Assembly (NCBI RefSeq): GCF_001640025.1
Contig: NC_031672.1
Span: forward strand, 2,604,001-2,668,000
Reading direction: 5' to 3'
DNA: 64,000 nucleotides
Origin: Sugiyamaella lignohabitans
Lineage: Eukaryota > Ascomycota > Dipodascomycetes > Dipodascales > Trichomonascaceae
In this document: piece by piece, positions 54,017 through 64,000 of the stretch
Layout of the letters: the number at the start of each line of letters is the position of its first letter
How positions within the stretch are numbered: position 1 is the stretch's first letter
Made by a program: the position numbers and the translations under genes
Notes under the pieces: model-generated
Databases searched by the model: none
Told to the model about the DNA's origin: nothing
What the model saw: the letters and a program-made list of their open reading frames with translations, nothing else

Positions 54017-57000
54017 GCTTGCATACTTTGCATTCTATTTACTATTTATTTATATGTATATATTTATCTATTATGGTTACAACAAAGAAAGTAGGGTTCA
54101 ACTCCACTGAACGTTCCTGCCCATGTCCTTGAGGATGCAGGCAGCAGCAATACGCTCGAATTTCAATTTATGCTATTATTGTACTGTCGAGGTCGATTCA
54201 TCTCTTCGTTCAGGTTAACATTTGGTAGAAGCGACGATACTGCCTCGGTGTATCGTACCAGAAAGCGTCAAATTCCGCTGTCAATTTATTATGGCCAAAC
54301 ATAATATATCAACGAAAACTTTACTATGTTGTTAGGCCATGAATCTATAGCAAGCGCACCGAACATACACAATAGCAGTGATGTGTGAAAATAATAAACA
54401 GACCTTGCTTTGCTGTATTCGATTCAACGAAGATTTTAAGCTGGGCGATGTGAATTTATTACTATGCGAGTTTGGTGTTCTGGCAAGTCCTATGAAACAA
54501 AAATAAATTAACTAGTGAATAAAAAATACTAACATATGAAAACAGACACCTAAATTTCTATTATCGTAGTTTCATACTGGATTGAAATAATATCAAGATA
54601 TCGATGAAGTTGCCAAAAAAAAAAAACCATGAGAATTTATTTATTATTAGGATAAATTGGAAAGCTAGAATAGAAATAAGAAAAAATATCGCCTGTCCTG
54701 CGCTCGAGATTGAAGTCGTTGACTAATAAAGATTCTTAAGAATATATAGCAGAAACAAATAATAGTAAATTAAAAACAAAAAAGCATTCAGAAACCGAGC
54801 AATACGAAGTTCCCAGAGAACTCCCTATAGAATTCACTGCTTTGTTGTTCTATTACATTTGAGTTATCACTATTTGAAGAAATAATTATCTTCCTGTATT
54901 TATGTATTCTTGGTAGTAGCGGATTTCAGTTCAGATACAGAACAAAAATATATATTCTGTACAAAGCAATTAATTATAATAATAATCAACAAAAAAAGCT
55001 ATGACCTTTCGAGGTCAACAATAGATTAGATCATCAAGAAATCAGCTTAAAATTATTACGATTATTACGAAATATTAATGTCTGCTCAAAGAAAATAGGT
55101 TAAAATAAATGGCTAGCCCGAAAGTGTACTTGTTTATTTTGTCTTAATTATAATATATAAACATCAGAAAATATTGAATGAGAACAGATCGCTCTCAATC
55201 AATTTTTTGACAAAAATCTGAGTCTCGTTTGGCAACTAAATTTAACTATACTATTATATTGATTCGTTTGTCGTTGCGAAACTACTACTACACAGTTAAA
55301 ACCTAAATATCCGGAGAGTATGTAATTAGATTTTTTTAATTATATTTAATTTTTATAAATTAATAACTGAATTTTACGAATTTGTGCATGATTAGTGAAT
55401 AGCTTTTTTCACAAAGAAATGAAAGCGAAACTTTCTCCTGCAGCCTTACTTTTAATAGTAATAATATTTATTTTAGTATACTGTATGTATCTGAATGTTA
55501 ATGTTTATTATTACTATTTTCTGGTTACATGCATTTCAGCACAGCAATACTCCGGCGGTATCTGAGATTTATTGACGGACAAGATTATATCATTTATCAG
55601 TTATTAAAATTATTTACATCTATATCAACTATATTTAGAGACAGTAACATTGAATTATTCTTACTATGGTAAATAATCGATGAAATGCTACCTTATTTTT
55701 TTTAAGGCCGAGATTTTGGTTCTCAGTGGTGAGAAGTTATACCAGTTTAATAAAGATATCGATATATTTGAGAATCCAATGATTTCAAACATATGCTACA
55801 ATAAGATTTAATTAAATCCAGTTTCTTGGTACTATTATTCGTATATAAAATTAATTAAAGACGTAACCGATTTGTCTGCCTATACAAATTATTTCACAAA
55901 TATAGGCAAAGACGAGCATAAGAAGTTTTATTATAATTGTTAAATATAATATATTATCTATTGATGTTTCATTACTGTCTTGCAAGAAGAATATATATAT
56001 CTATTAACGGGGTATTTTTGCTGCCTGCTTGACGCTATATAAATATGGATTTTAGTTATGGGGTTATCTCATTTGTCTAGCGCTGTTTTAAATAACTCAC
56101 CCAGCATAAAAAATTGCATATAAGCCAGCTGATGCTTCATGAAGTGATTTTTTAAGTATCTACAATATGCTTTAGGCTAACTACTAGATGTACGGTGGTA
56201 GTGTTCTATTGAACCCATTTTGCAAGCTTATAAAAGATCCACAAGTATATTTAATATTTTACGAATAGAAGAACATTATAAGTTACCTATCAACAAAAAT
56301 TTGTAACCAACCTGAAAAGGAGTCACCAAGAGTCAAGGCTATAGCTTGTTAATGTGTAAAAAAATGGTTGATATAACTCCTCCTTCCCATCAGAATTAAA
56401 TAAGTATTACAGAGCTATACAACGCGATATCCAATTTCTCGGCATCTATTATACTACCTCAGGGCTGAAAATTACGACTTAGTTGTAATTGCCAAATAAA
56501 TAAATTATTGAAGACCCCTAATCAGGTGAAGTATATATACATATATACAACAGTTTTCCTCTGGTGAGATATATATATAATATGAGTTTAATATTGTTTA
56601 TAAGTAATTATTATATAAAAATATGGTGTAATAAAAGATCTATTGATGTCAAAAAAAAAGTGACAAAAGGAAAGAATATGAGGATATTTGTGAGTAAAAA
56701 TTATTTACACTCATAATTGTAGTGATTATATTTATTCAAAATGATCGCTAATTTCGTAAAAATAGATAAAAAAATGTAGCATTTTGTATTCCGCTCATTA
56801 TATGGCTGGGTTTGAATTGAACTCTATTACCGGTTTTACTAAGAAAAGAAATAAATAAAGGTAGAAAAACAGAAATGAAAACAATAAAAATACGGAATAC
56901 ATACTAAGTAATTTAAGAGCTGTTTTATTATATCTATGCAGAACTAAAGTGAATTTAACTTAACAGCCTGGTATTAAAAATAGTGGTTTGTGCTCTTTTA

Positions 57001-58186
57001 CGAGCTTTTTAATTCCGAGTCTTACTAAACGAGCCCAAAGATAAAAAAGTCACATACACAAAAACGAAAAGCTGTGTCGGACAAAACTTTTTGAGTAATT
57101 CTTGATAAGTAAATTACAATTACACTTATATTGAAAATAGATCATGAAACCTTTTATCATCATTCACATTCGAAGGGTAGATTAAAAGGGTGGCCAGTTC
57201 TGGTGCCATACATAGTTGGTAATGAGTCCCAAATTTTCTGGTCACGCGAGGAGCTACTGTGTACCGAAAGTCTGCTTTATTTAATTTAAAATATTATTCA
57301 GTTGGGAAAGAAAAAATATTATTATTAGTCCTGCCTGAAGCAAAATTCATATATCTGTTCGACACAGTCACTTGCTGATTGGAGCTGTTGTCAATCTTGG
57401 TGTCTATATATGATTCAGATCAATTAATTAATAGGATTCAAAACGAATAGTATGTCCCGTCCGTCTCAGCTACTATTATTATATATCCGTAGAAGTCAGT
57501 ATATTATAATTTATAATTGCTAGTGAGGTCGCGCGCTACGGGATTAATTTCTGAAATATTGTTTCGTGTAGAAACAAACAAGCCTTTATTTTTTTTTTAT
57601 ATATTTTTACTGACTGGATACGTTACCTTTTAGATAGCAATTTTTTTTACATTAATGGCTGGCCGCTTGAAGGTCACTGCACTGTGTGCGTGCCAGATAC
57701 TCCTAGAATCCGATCCGTATAGCGAGCGATAGCAGTCCTCTTATTGGCTATATTCCAATCAGGGTTTCGTGAGAACCAGGCAAGTTGTGAAGCGGTGTCT
57801 AAATAATAATTGTACTGACTGCTGCCCCTAGCGAGGTCAAAAGGGAATCAGGCTTCTGTCTGTACTTTAATGTGTCGTCGTTGTAATTGCTGGTATATAA
57901 AGGATATCACTTTATATGAAGATCTAGCGAGGGGCCGATTAATTAAAGCTTATCACAGCGACTTTCATATATATATATAATTCTTAAATCTGGCAGCAGC
58001 CATCAAGAATCCTATGTACTCATTTACCTGGGCTAGTTATGCTTTTGACTAGGCTATTTTAAAACTGAAGTGCTAGTGATGCTTGCCCGGACAGCCTTCG
58101 ATACAGTTCGGACGCCAAGCAGAACTAGTGGCAGTTGGCAAGGGACTGAATGGATTATTGGTAAGTGATTCTGCAGCTCCCTTGGA
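54017..58186. other. 4.2-kb AT-rich region without genes (centromere or origin candidate)
   Basis: Extremely AT-rich: two lines counted directly have 10% (55321-55380) and 15% (56581-56640) G+C, against roughly 40% elsewhere. Between 54017 and about 58050 no open frame of 60 codons exists on either strand, while every other part of the window has several. Content includes A/T runs and TA repeats, a TGACCT-TTCG-AGGTCA hairpin (55002-55017), and a less AT-rich end (57.65-58.05 kb) where TAGYGAG recurs four times. No tRNA, rRNA, snRNA or transposon was recognised. A perfect TGTATATA lies at 54055-54062, 39 nt past the AFG2 stop. The function is unknown; centromere, replication origin or degenerated organellar DNA are possibilities. 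Confidence 0.6.
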
Positions 58187-58978
58187 TTATGCAGTCTCTT
58201 CTGAGTGATGTTTAAGCAAGACCTCGTCCACGGCTTTTGGGGCGAGTTTGTGCTCACCTGGGGTTTGAGGGGCTGCAGCGCCACCACCCACAACAGCCTG
58301 ACCAGCAGGCACTGGGATCTTCTTGATTCTCACTGTGTTCGCAGCCCACTCTTGCATTTTCTCTATCAACACATTTTGTTCATGGAAAGCAGCAAAGTCA
58401 TCACCCCCACCCCTTGAGATACCTTTAACGTGGACATTCGGTACCGTCTTCCGGCCCGTAATCTCGCCGATGTAAGCTTGCAACTCAGCTCCGTGAGGAT
58501 GTTGATCAATTTCAACAATGATTGGATCCGGAGTTATTTGATATTTAGATAATACATCTTTCGCCTTCTTAGAAAATGGACTAAAAATTGTTAGTATTAA
58601 TTCCCCAAGTGGACAACAGCTGCAACTAACCAGTAACTTTTTGAAAATACCACAATCGGGCCCTCGGAAAGAATGGCTCTATATTCCTTTTCTGGATTGA
58701 AAGCTGCTCCTTTTTCGGTTGTTAAGTCTTGATCCTTGTCTACTACTAGAAAAAAATGTTAGAGAAAATACCAAGATTATTTATCAACTTCTCCAAGAAC
58801 ACCTACCTTTTGGGGGAGTATTGGCAACAGATCCCAGTCTGGTTGTTTCTTCAATATTTTCCAAGAATGCTTTGGCAGCTTTCCCCTGGTGATAACTCTG
58901 GTAGGCAAAAAACAACCCAAGAATGAATAATGACCATAGGGCCAGTAACAAGTTTCGTGATCTTCTAGATTTAATCAT
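58187..58978 (-). CDS. GRX6: Secretory-pathway monothiol glutaredoxin, Grx6/Grx7-like
   Basis: ER/Golgi membrane-anchored glutaredoxin. Exons 58807-58978, 58631-58745 and 58187-58580; introns of 61 and 50 nt (branches CTCTAAC and TACTAAC); 226 aa. Short basic N-terminus (MIKSRRSRN) followed by a signal-anchor segment LLLALWSLFILGLFFAYQ; then a lumenal linker and the glutaredoxin fold: active site CPFS (monothiol, as Grx6 CSYS and Grx7 CPYS) in VVFSKSYCPFSKKAKDVL, formed across intron 2 (the cysteine codon itself is split), cis-Pro motif TGRKTVPNVHVKGISRGGGDDF. The C-terminal extension (about 185-226) is Ala/Gly/Pro-rich, longer than in yeast Grx6. Matching of all three exons to the family is strong. 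Confidence 0.93.
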
Positions 58979-59306
58979 TTTGGCAGTCTAACAAAAAGTC
59001 AGGAAACAAATGATAGCTTATCTGACTATGCTGTACAGTAAATGATAGCCGTGGAGTGAGGCGTGACGCGTTACAATATGCAAAGCACTGGCGTCTCCTG
59101 GAAACGATATTCGCATGCTCACAGATATTAGCAAGATATAGAATTTCATATATAAGTAAATCAGAGAAATCATTTCAATACTAAGTAAGTAAACTTTTGT
59201 TTTACGCATGTGACCATTTAATAACATAATATATTTAGTCAGCATAATCACGTGCCTGTAGGTTAGGACAGCATCTTGCTCTCTATTTATCTATTTATCT
59301 ATTTAT
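58979..59306. other. Intergenic region upstream of GRX6
   Basis: 328 bp with a CACGTG site (59249-59254). Three copies of the octamer CTATTTAT (59283-59306) abut the stop codon of the next minus-strand gene. No gene recognised. Confidence 0.5.
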
Positions 59307-61022
59307 CTATACTAGAGGAGTCAATCTATCAGTTCCCCGAGATTTACCTTCTCCTATGTCCATCTTGGCAGTTTTGGCGCCGAACTGTATTGCACGTTTC
59401 TTTTCCTTTGACACACTTAGAAGTGAATGCGACTTAGCTAATAGTCGCAGAATGTACTTAGTCTGCATCATGACCTCGTCATAGATCTCGACATCATTCA
59501 CAAAAGGCGGGTGATAGACTTTAAGCCGTAAAGGACAGTCCATAGCCCATTCTACCACTTTTTCATCCAAGAATGGATAGCGAAGTTCCTTTCCCCAATT
59601 TCCACAAACGCGATCGTCTCTCCCTAGATTTCTTTCATGTAATCGAGAAAAATCGAGTTGCAACTCTAGTGAGAGGGACTGATATCCTTGTTGGCGAAGT
59701 CTAGTTGTGTGGCGTGTATAGCCGCCAAAGAGTTCGTCTGCACCGAGACCAGAGAGTAGAACCGGAGCTTTGCTCGTATACTCTTCATGTTTCAAAACTG
59801 GTTCCCCAGAGCCCTGGACCATCTGAAAGCATGACCCCTGGCCCCGACTAGCAAAATAAAATGCGATAGCGATAGAGAGATCCATTACTGTGTCCTTGGG
59901 CCACATAAGCGATTGAACTTTGGGACGATGTTGAATCATCTCATCAAAAGAAACATTGATTTCAACAAAACGGAACCTGAAGGGTTCCGATTTATTGTCA
60001 CGACTTTCATAAAGCTCAGCCCAAGATCTTCGTCCCAAAACCCGGTCTGGTGTATCATAGCCCTTCCCTGTTCTTTTGTTTTCAAAAGAAACATTTAGCA
60101 GATCTACTTCACACTTGCTGGGTAGAAGTTTGTCTACCAAAAGTGCCAAGAGAGTACAATCCAACCCTCCAGAAAACAAAATTGCTATATGAGGCAAGCT
60201 CTCCAGGTTAACATTCTTCGGCTCCGGAATATTTTTCACACGTCTACTAACCGAATCCGAAAGGACTTTCAAGAGGGCGTTTTCTGCCAGTATTTCGAAA
60301 TCTGGTCCTTTTCCATCAACTTTTGTGCTAACCATGCTATAAGGGTAATATAGTGCTGGGGTTTCCTTCATGTTTAAATATGCCCACGGCATTTCAATAA
60401 TACGTCTCACTTTCAAATCCAAGCAAAAAAGAATCCCAGCTGGCACCTCTTTCAAAGATAGAAGTAACGGATAAAATACATTTGTACCTCTGTCGTTATT
60501 AAGAATTCTTTGATCAGGGGGAACGCTTGTGACTATTAAACCCAAATCCTGATCATAGCTATAAAGAAGGCTCCGTCTACCTATGCAATCCCTACCAAAC
60601 CAGATCTTATGATCTAATTCATCATAATACGTAAAAGCGTATTCTCCACGTACCTTCTGTATAGCGTCAACTATCCTATTCTTTTTTCCACTTGTCAATA
60701 GATTGTACATATATTGAGCGTCATTACCACTCTCCCCTTCCCCAAACAGCTCATCGTTATATAGCTCTCCATTGAATTGGAAAATATGATGCCCATCCGG
60801 ACCCGTTATAGGTTGAGCGGTATATGGCGAACGAAGCGCAAGTACTGATGAAAAAAATTTGACATCAAAATTGCTACTAGAACATTTTAAATCATTATTA
60901 CTGCTTGGTCCCCTGTCCGTCACTTCTTCTATAAGAGATTTCCAGGCATCACTTTCATATGATAAGTCGAGGCTTTGCTGATCCACAGTATCCAAAATTG
61001 CAGATAACAGAATCCCGCACAT
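59307..61022 (-). CDS. Asparagine synthase-domain protein (ASNSD1 / YML096W-like)
   Basis: 571 aa. Starts MCGILLS: the Cys2 nucleophile of class II glutamine amidotransferases is retained, with FQFNGELYN further on. The C-terminal synthetase-like domain has the PP-loop LFSGGLDCTLLALLVD and LLSGLGADELFGGY. Length and divergence match the ASNSD1/S. cerevisiae YML096W family, not Asn1/Asn2; the physiological role of this family is unresolved, so no reaction is assigned. ATG at 61022 is the first codon of the amidotransferase fold, so the start is secure. It is divergent from VPS9 (379 bp). Confidence 0.92.
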   Translation of the reverse strand: MCGILLSAILDTVDQQSLDLSYESDAWKSLIEEVTDRGPSSNNDLKCSSSNFDVKFFSSVLALRSPYTAQPITGPDGHHIFQFNGELYNDELFGEGESGNDAQYMYNLLTSGKKNRIVDAIQKVRGEYAFTYYDELDHKIWFGRDCIGRRSLLYSYDQDLGLIVTSVPPDQRILNNDRGTNVFYPLLLSLKEVPAGILFCLDLKVRRIIEMPWAYLNMKETPALYYPYSMVSTKVDGKGPDFEILAENALLKVLSDSVSRRVKNIPEPKNVNLESLPHIAILFSGGLDCTLLALLVDKLLPSKCEVDLLNVSFENKRTGKGYDTPDRVLGRRSWAELYESRDNKSEPFRFRFVEINVSFDEMIQHRPKVQSLMWPKDTVMDLSIAIAFYFASRGQGSCFQMVQGSGEPVLKHEEYTSKAPVLLSGLGADELFGGYTRHTTRLRQQGYQSLSLELQLDFSRLHERNLGRDDRVCGNWGKELRYPFLDEKVVEWAMDCPLRLKVYHPPFVNDVEIYDEVMMQTKYILRLLAKSHSLLSVSKEKKRAIQFGAKTAKMDIGEGKSRGTDRLTPLV

Positions 61023-61401
61023 ATGTTGTCGCTAGAGATTTCTAAAATTCAGCGACTTCGTATATCTATGTGCTAGCTCTATCTAGGCAAGTCGTCACTG
61101 ACCACTCCTAGGTGCCTTTTCAATTTGAGTCTCAAATGCTGTATGGAAGCTGTTCATCTTGAACTAAAGTTATTCTGTTCCCCATATGTTTAGGCAGAGT
61201 CAAAATTGAACGCTTATTTCATCGCTGCATGCACAATACACTCGACAGCTCTAGATATCCATGAGATGAATACAAACTTCAGGTCAGTTAACATTCGAAA
61301 CTATATAATAATTGAGCAAGTTCCATTTAGTATAGTATATCCCTACTCGACAAGAAACAGTATTATCTTTAACAACCAGCTCTAGTCGCTGCTTATCACG
61401 A
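61023..61401. promoter_or_regulatory. Divergent promoter region, ASNSD1-like / VPS9
   Basis: 379 bp between two head-to-head genes; no RNA gene or repeat recognised. Confidence 0.45.
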
Positions 61402-63426
61402 ATGAGTGGAGAGCCTTCAGACAAGACGTCGTCGTCTACGGGAGGCTGGGATGCTCCGGAACCAGAGAACTCTGAGAGAATTGGTCCTAATGACACGTCT
61501 ACATCCGTATCTCCAGTAATACGTACTACTTATATCCATCCTGGGGAACCACGATCTGCATTGAGTCCAACTTATGACACAGCCCCCGGTTCGATATCAT
61601 TTTCACACTCTTCAACTCCATCGCAAGACTTACAGGATATTTTAGAGCATTTTGACCCTTTAACTACCATTAGTAGCAACAAAACACATATAACAGAGGA
61701 AAGAGAGAGCGGGGGTAATATTGAAGCTCAGGAGGGGTCGGGACAAAGAGCAGTAACTCCTGGGACTGAATTGGATAGTGCTCAAGATGACCGATGTTAT
61801 TCCCCAGAGCAAGCCCCTCAAAGTGAAAAGAAATTGGAAGAAAAACACGCATCACATAATTATCTGGAGCAAAATGCAGCAAGTTCAGAAGAGTCTGATA
61901 GTTTGATTCCTGAGGATGAGCAGATCACTAATAAGTCGTCAGTTGGTTCCTCCTCGTTACATAATTCGAGTCAGTCAAAGCAAAATCCTAAGAGTGTGAT
62001 TCAGCCCGGGACCCAATATGAAAACAGTAGACAGCCATCAATTTCCATCTCTGAAAAAAATGGCTCAAATACTCCGGCGTTGGACCATTCTATAAAGGAC
62101 GAGGATGTTAAGCCATTTGATTTCCAACGGTTTCTCGATCAACTTCGACATAAGAGTGCGGATCCTATAGCTCGTTACGTCAAGAGTTTTCTTTCTGAAT
62201 TTAATAAGAGAACTTGGACAACATCTGAACAGGAAAAGATTATCAGCGATTTTAAAGCATTTATTGCTGCTAAGATGGATCTTTGCCCGCCGTTCTCAAC
62301 TCTTTCAAATAGTGAAATGACGAATGCAATTGAAGGTATGGAAAAGTTGATTATGAACCGATTGTATACTAAGACTTTTTCGCCCGAAATTCCTGTTAAT
62401 CAAAGGGACGATATCCATGAAGAAGATGTGTTGCGGGATAGAGTGCTGCAAGAGAAAATGAGAATATGGCATTGGATTGAGGGGCGTCATCTTGATTTGG
62501 CTGATAGGTTTTTAAGGAATGGCGAGGCCTTCGTTAAATTGGCAAGTGACGAGTTAACCAAAATTAACCACTATAGAGCTCCTCGAGATAAGGTGATCTG
62601 TATCTTGAACTGCTGTAAGGTAATTTTTGGTCTGCTGAGGCAAACAAATTCAGAGCAATCGGCCGATGGCTTTTTGCCAATTTTAATTTATGTTGTTATC
62701 AAAGCTCAACCAAAAGACCTTATTTCAAATTTGAATTATATTCAGAGGTTTAGAAACCAAGACATGCTCAATGGCGAAGCGGGCTATTATATTTCCTCTT
62801 TAAGTGGAGCGATAAGCTTTATTGAATCCCTCGATAGATCTGGACTGAGCATTACTGACGAAGAATTTGAAATGAATGTTGAACAGTCAGTAAAATCTAT
62901 AGCGGAACCAGCTGCCTCTGTGTCAACGAACTCGCCACCCAGAACGCCCTCTCGTCAGCCGTCGCCCTCCCATGTTGCGGCTAAAATTTCCAAATCGACG
63001 GAAACAAATGTCGAAGTTCCAGGGGAAGGCTTATCGCAGTCACCAAACAGACCAGCTACTCCCAGCAATCTAAATGCATCTACTGTGCTTTATCAATCAG
63101 CTGGCCTTTTGGTTGCGCCCTTCAAATCTTTGTCGAAAATGTTTGACGATGGCGAGGTGGGCTCTACTTCTGAGTCTGAATCAAATTCTAAAGGTAGTAG
63201 GGAACTATCCTCATCGCCATCTCCTGAAGAATCCGCTGCCAGGCAAGTCTCTGCGGAAGAAGATGAAGCACAACGAATCCATCAAGTCGAGTTTGAAAAC
63301 GTTTCTAAAACTCTCAGTCAGATGTTTCCCACGCTTGATCAGGAAGTCATTCAGGATGTCCTTCGTGAAACAGAGGGTAGAGTTGGTGCTGCTGTCGACA
63401 TTTGCCTAGCTCTGTTAGAGTCTTAG
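61402..63426 (+). CDS. VPS9: Vps9, Rab5 guanine nucleotide exchange factor with CUE domain
   Basis: Activates Rab5-type GTPases (Vps21) on endosomes. 674 aa (yeast Vps9 is 451; the N-terminal ~230 residues are an extra, acidic Ser-rich extension). The catalytic core has a helical bundle (about 230-330) and the VPS9 domain (about 350-490: MRIWHWIEGRHLDLADRF, DKVICILNCCKVIFGLL, GFLPILIYVVIKAQPKDLISN, and FRNQDMLNGEAGYYISSLSGAISFIESLD). A disordered Pro/Ser region follows, and a CUE ubiquitin-binding domain ends the protein (about 627-674: FENVSKTLSQMFPTLDQEV... ICLALLES). The CUE features MFP and a C-terminal LL are present. Confidence 0.95.
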   Translation: MSGEPSDKTSSSTGGWDAPEPENSERIGPNDTSTSVSPVIRTTYIHPGEPRSALSPTYDTAPGSISFSHSSTPSQDLQDILEHFDPLTTISSNKTHITEERESGGNIEAQEGSGQRAVTPGTELDSAQDDRCYSPEQAPQSEKKLEEKHASHNYLEQNAASSEESDSLIPEDEQITNKSSVGSSSLHNSSQSKQNPKSVIQPGTQYENSRQPSISISEKNGSNTPALDHSIKDEDVKPFDFQRFLDQLRHKSADPIARYVKSFLSEFNKRTWTTSEQEKIISDFKAFIAAKMDLCPPFSTLSNSEMTNAIEGMEKLIMNRLYTKTFSPEIPVNQRDDIHEEDVLRDRVLQEKMRIWHWIEGRHLDLADRFLRNGEAFVKLASDELTKINHYRAPRDKVICILNCCKVIFGLLRQTNSEQSADGFLPILIYVVIKAQPKDLISNLNYIQRFRNQDMLNGEAGYYISSLSGAISFIESLDRSGLSITDEEFEMNVEQSVKSIAEPAASVSTNSPPRTPSRQPSPSHVAAKISKSTETNVEVPGEGLSQSPNRPATPSNLNASTVLYQSAGLLVAPFKSLSKMFDDGEVGSTSESESNSKGSRELSSSPSPEESAARQVSAEEDEAQRIHQVEFENVSKTLSQMFPTLDQEVIQDVLRETEGRVGAAVDICLALLES

Positions 63427-63495
63427 AATTCTAATCTTTCATCTAACCCATATTTATAGACTAATAAATTAAAAAATAATAAATACCTAATAATA

Positions 63496-64000
63496 TCAAA
63501 CAAAACGGCCGTGGCCGATGCTTGTTTTCGGCCGTAATGCCGAAAACGCCGAACCTGGTCTTGTACGTAGTGACTTTGAATCTGGCGCTGCTTCATTCAA
63601 ACCTTTCCGTGGACTTGGGCTCCTCCTGTTGGAAGAGTTATCTGGATGACAATCGTATGCGTTCACAACTTGACTCTTTGCAGATGCCCTGATTCGATTT
63701 GTAGTATGCAGACCACTGTTCGACCAATCTATTGACACTCCGGAAGTTTTGATCCTGTTTCGATGATGACCGCCTGGATAAAGTTTCTCGGGAGATCCCC
63801 TTGCGATGCTTGAACTGTCGTGTGATGTTTCGTTAGCAGTACTCTTCTCAATTGGTGAGCCTGTGATAGTGCTCAGCACAGAGCCTAGCCGAGCAGAAGG
63901 AGAATGATAGTACAAAGTTTTAGGAGTAGCTGATATAGCTTCCTCATTTTCAAAATCCTTACTAGACATTTCCGAAGCTAAAAGTGCTTTCTTGTCTTCA
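63496..64000 (-). CDS. C-terminal part of an unidentified protein, cut by window edge
   Basis: The frame is open to the right-hand end of the window; an ATG at 63969 is internal to it, and codons continue upstream to 64000 (...KKALLASEMSSKDFENEE). At least 168 residues are visible, Ser/Pro/Arg-rich, with motifs SPSARLG, NRRSPSPRKG and an ending SIGHGRFV. It looks like a disordered, phosphorylatable tail (SP/TP sites) of a larger protein. No family was recognised. It is convergent with VPS9 (69-bp gap). Confidence 0.65.
   Translation of the reverse strand, partial: EDKKALLASEMSSKDFENEEAISATPKTLYYHSPSARLGSVLSTITGSPIEKSTANETSHDSSSIARGSPEKLYPGGHHRNRIKTSGVSIDWSNSGLHTTNRIRASAKSQVVNAYDCHPDNSSNRRSPSPRKGLNEAAPDSKSLRTRPGSAFSALRPKTSIGHGRFV

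Noticed and set aside
54060..54120. tRNA-like B-box (GGTTCAACTCC) near 54092
   Set aside because: No D-arm, anticodon arm or acceptor pairing upstream; no tRNA could be folded by eye.
1..64000. CRISPR arrays, prokaryotic operons, phage or defence systems
   Set aside because: No direct-repeat/spacer arrays or bacterial gene signatures; the window is plainly eukaryotic.

Overview
The window reads as a chromosomal segment of an ascomycete budding yeast from a lineage outside both the Saccharomycetaceae and the CUG-Ser clade. Evidence: CTG encodes invariant leucines (PRI1 residue 323 and AFG2 residue 576); genes for tuberin/TSC2 and an S. pombe Gap1-type RasGAP, both lost from S. cerevisiae, are present; a 5S rRNA gene stands alone between protein genes; and the spliceosomal introns are short, lie near gene 5' ends, and carry a CTAAC branch motif only 7-12 nt from the 3' splice site. 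These traits suggest a Dipodascaceae/Trichomonascaceae-like yeast; the species is not determined.

Layout: 0.4-7.8 kb holds RSP5 (593-nt intron with a GC-rich triple hairpin), a VBA/Fnx-type MFS transporter, a decayed yapsin-like protease pseudogene and the four-exon ACB1. From 8.2 to 10.0 kb a 5'-truncated LINE with a (TAA)n tail abuts a 5S rRNA gene. From 10.5 to 19 kb lie PRI1, a hypothetical protein, the DBF2 kinase, a Yrb30-like RanGTP-binding protein and a HAA1-like copper-fist regulator, followed by 4.1 kb without a recognisable gene. From 23 to 31.5 kb a RasGAP and TSC2 are transcribed divergently from a shared 1.35-kb region. From 31.5 to 46.6 kb a minus-strand block holds BNA6, PUF3, TFC1, SHP1, a DHA2 transporter, a 2-hydroxyacid dehydrogenase and a C2H2 regulator. 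From 47.6 to 54 kb come YET3 (BAP31), DUS3, RSM18 and AFG2. From 54 to 58.2 kb is a very AT-rich, gene-free tract. The window ends with a GRX6-like glutaredoxin, an asparagine-synthase-domain protein, VPS9 and a protein cut by the edge.

Most genes are housekeeping (ubiquitin/Cdc48, replication, ribosome biogenesis, tRNA modification, NAD synthesis, signalling). Thirteen introns in nine genes were placed by eye using donor, CTAAC branch, acceptor and restored protein homology; several create start exons of only 21-27 nt. The points most worth follow-up are the AT-rich tract (centromere/origin candidate), the 5S/LINE junction, the yapsin pseudogene, the intronic hairpin element, the RasGAP/TSC2 head-to-head pair, and perfect Puf3 sites downstream of RSM18 and of PUF3 itself.
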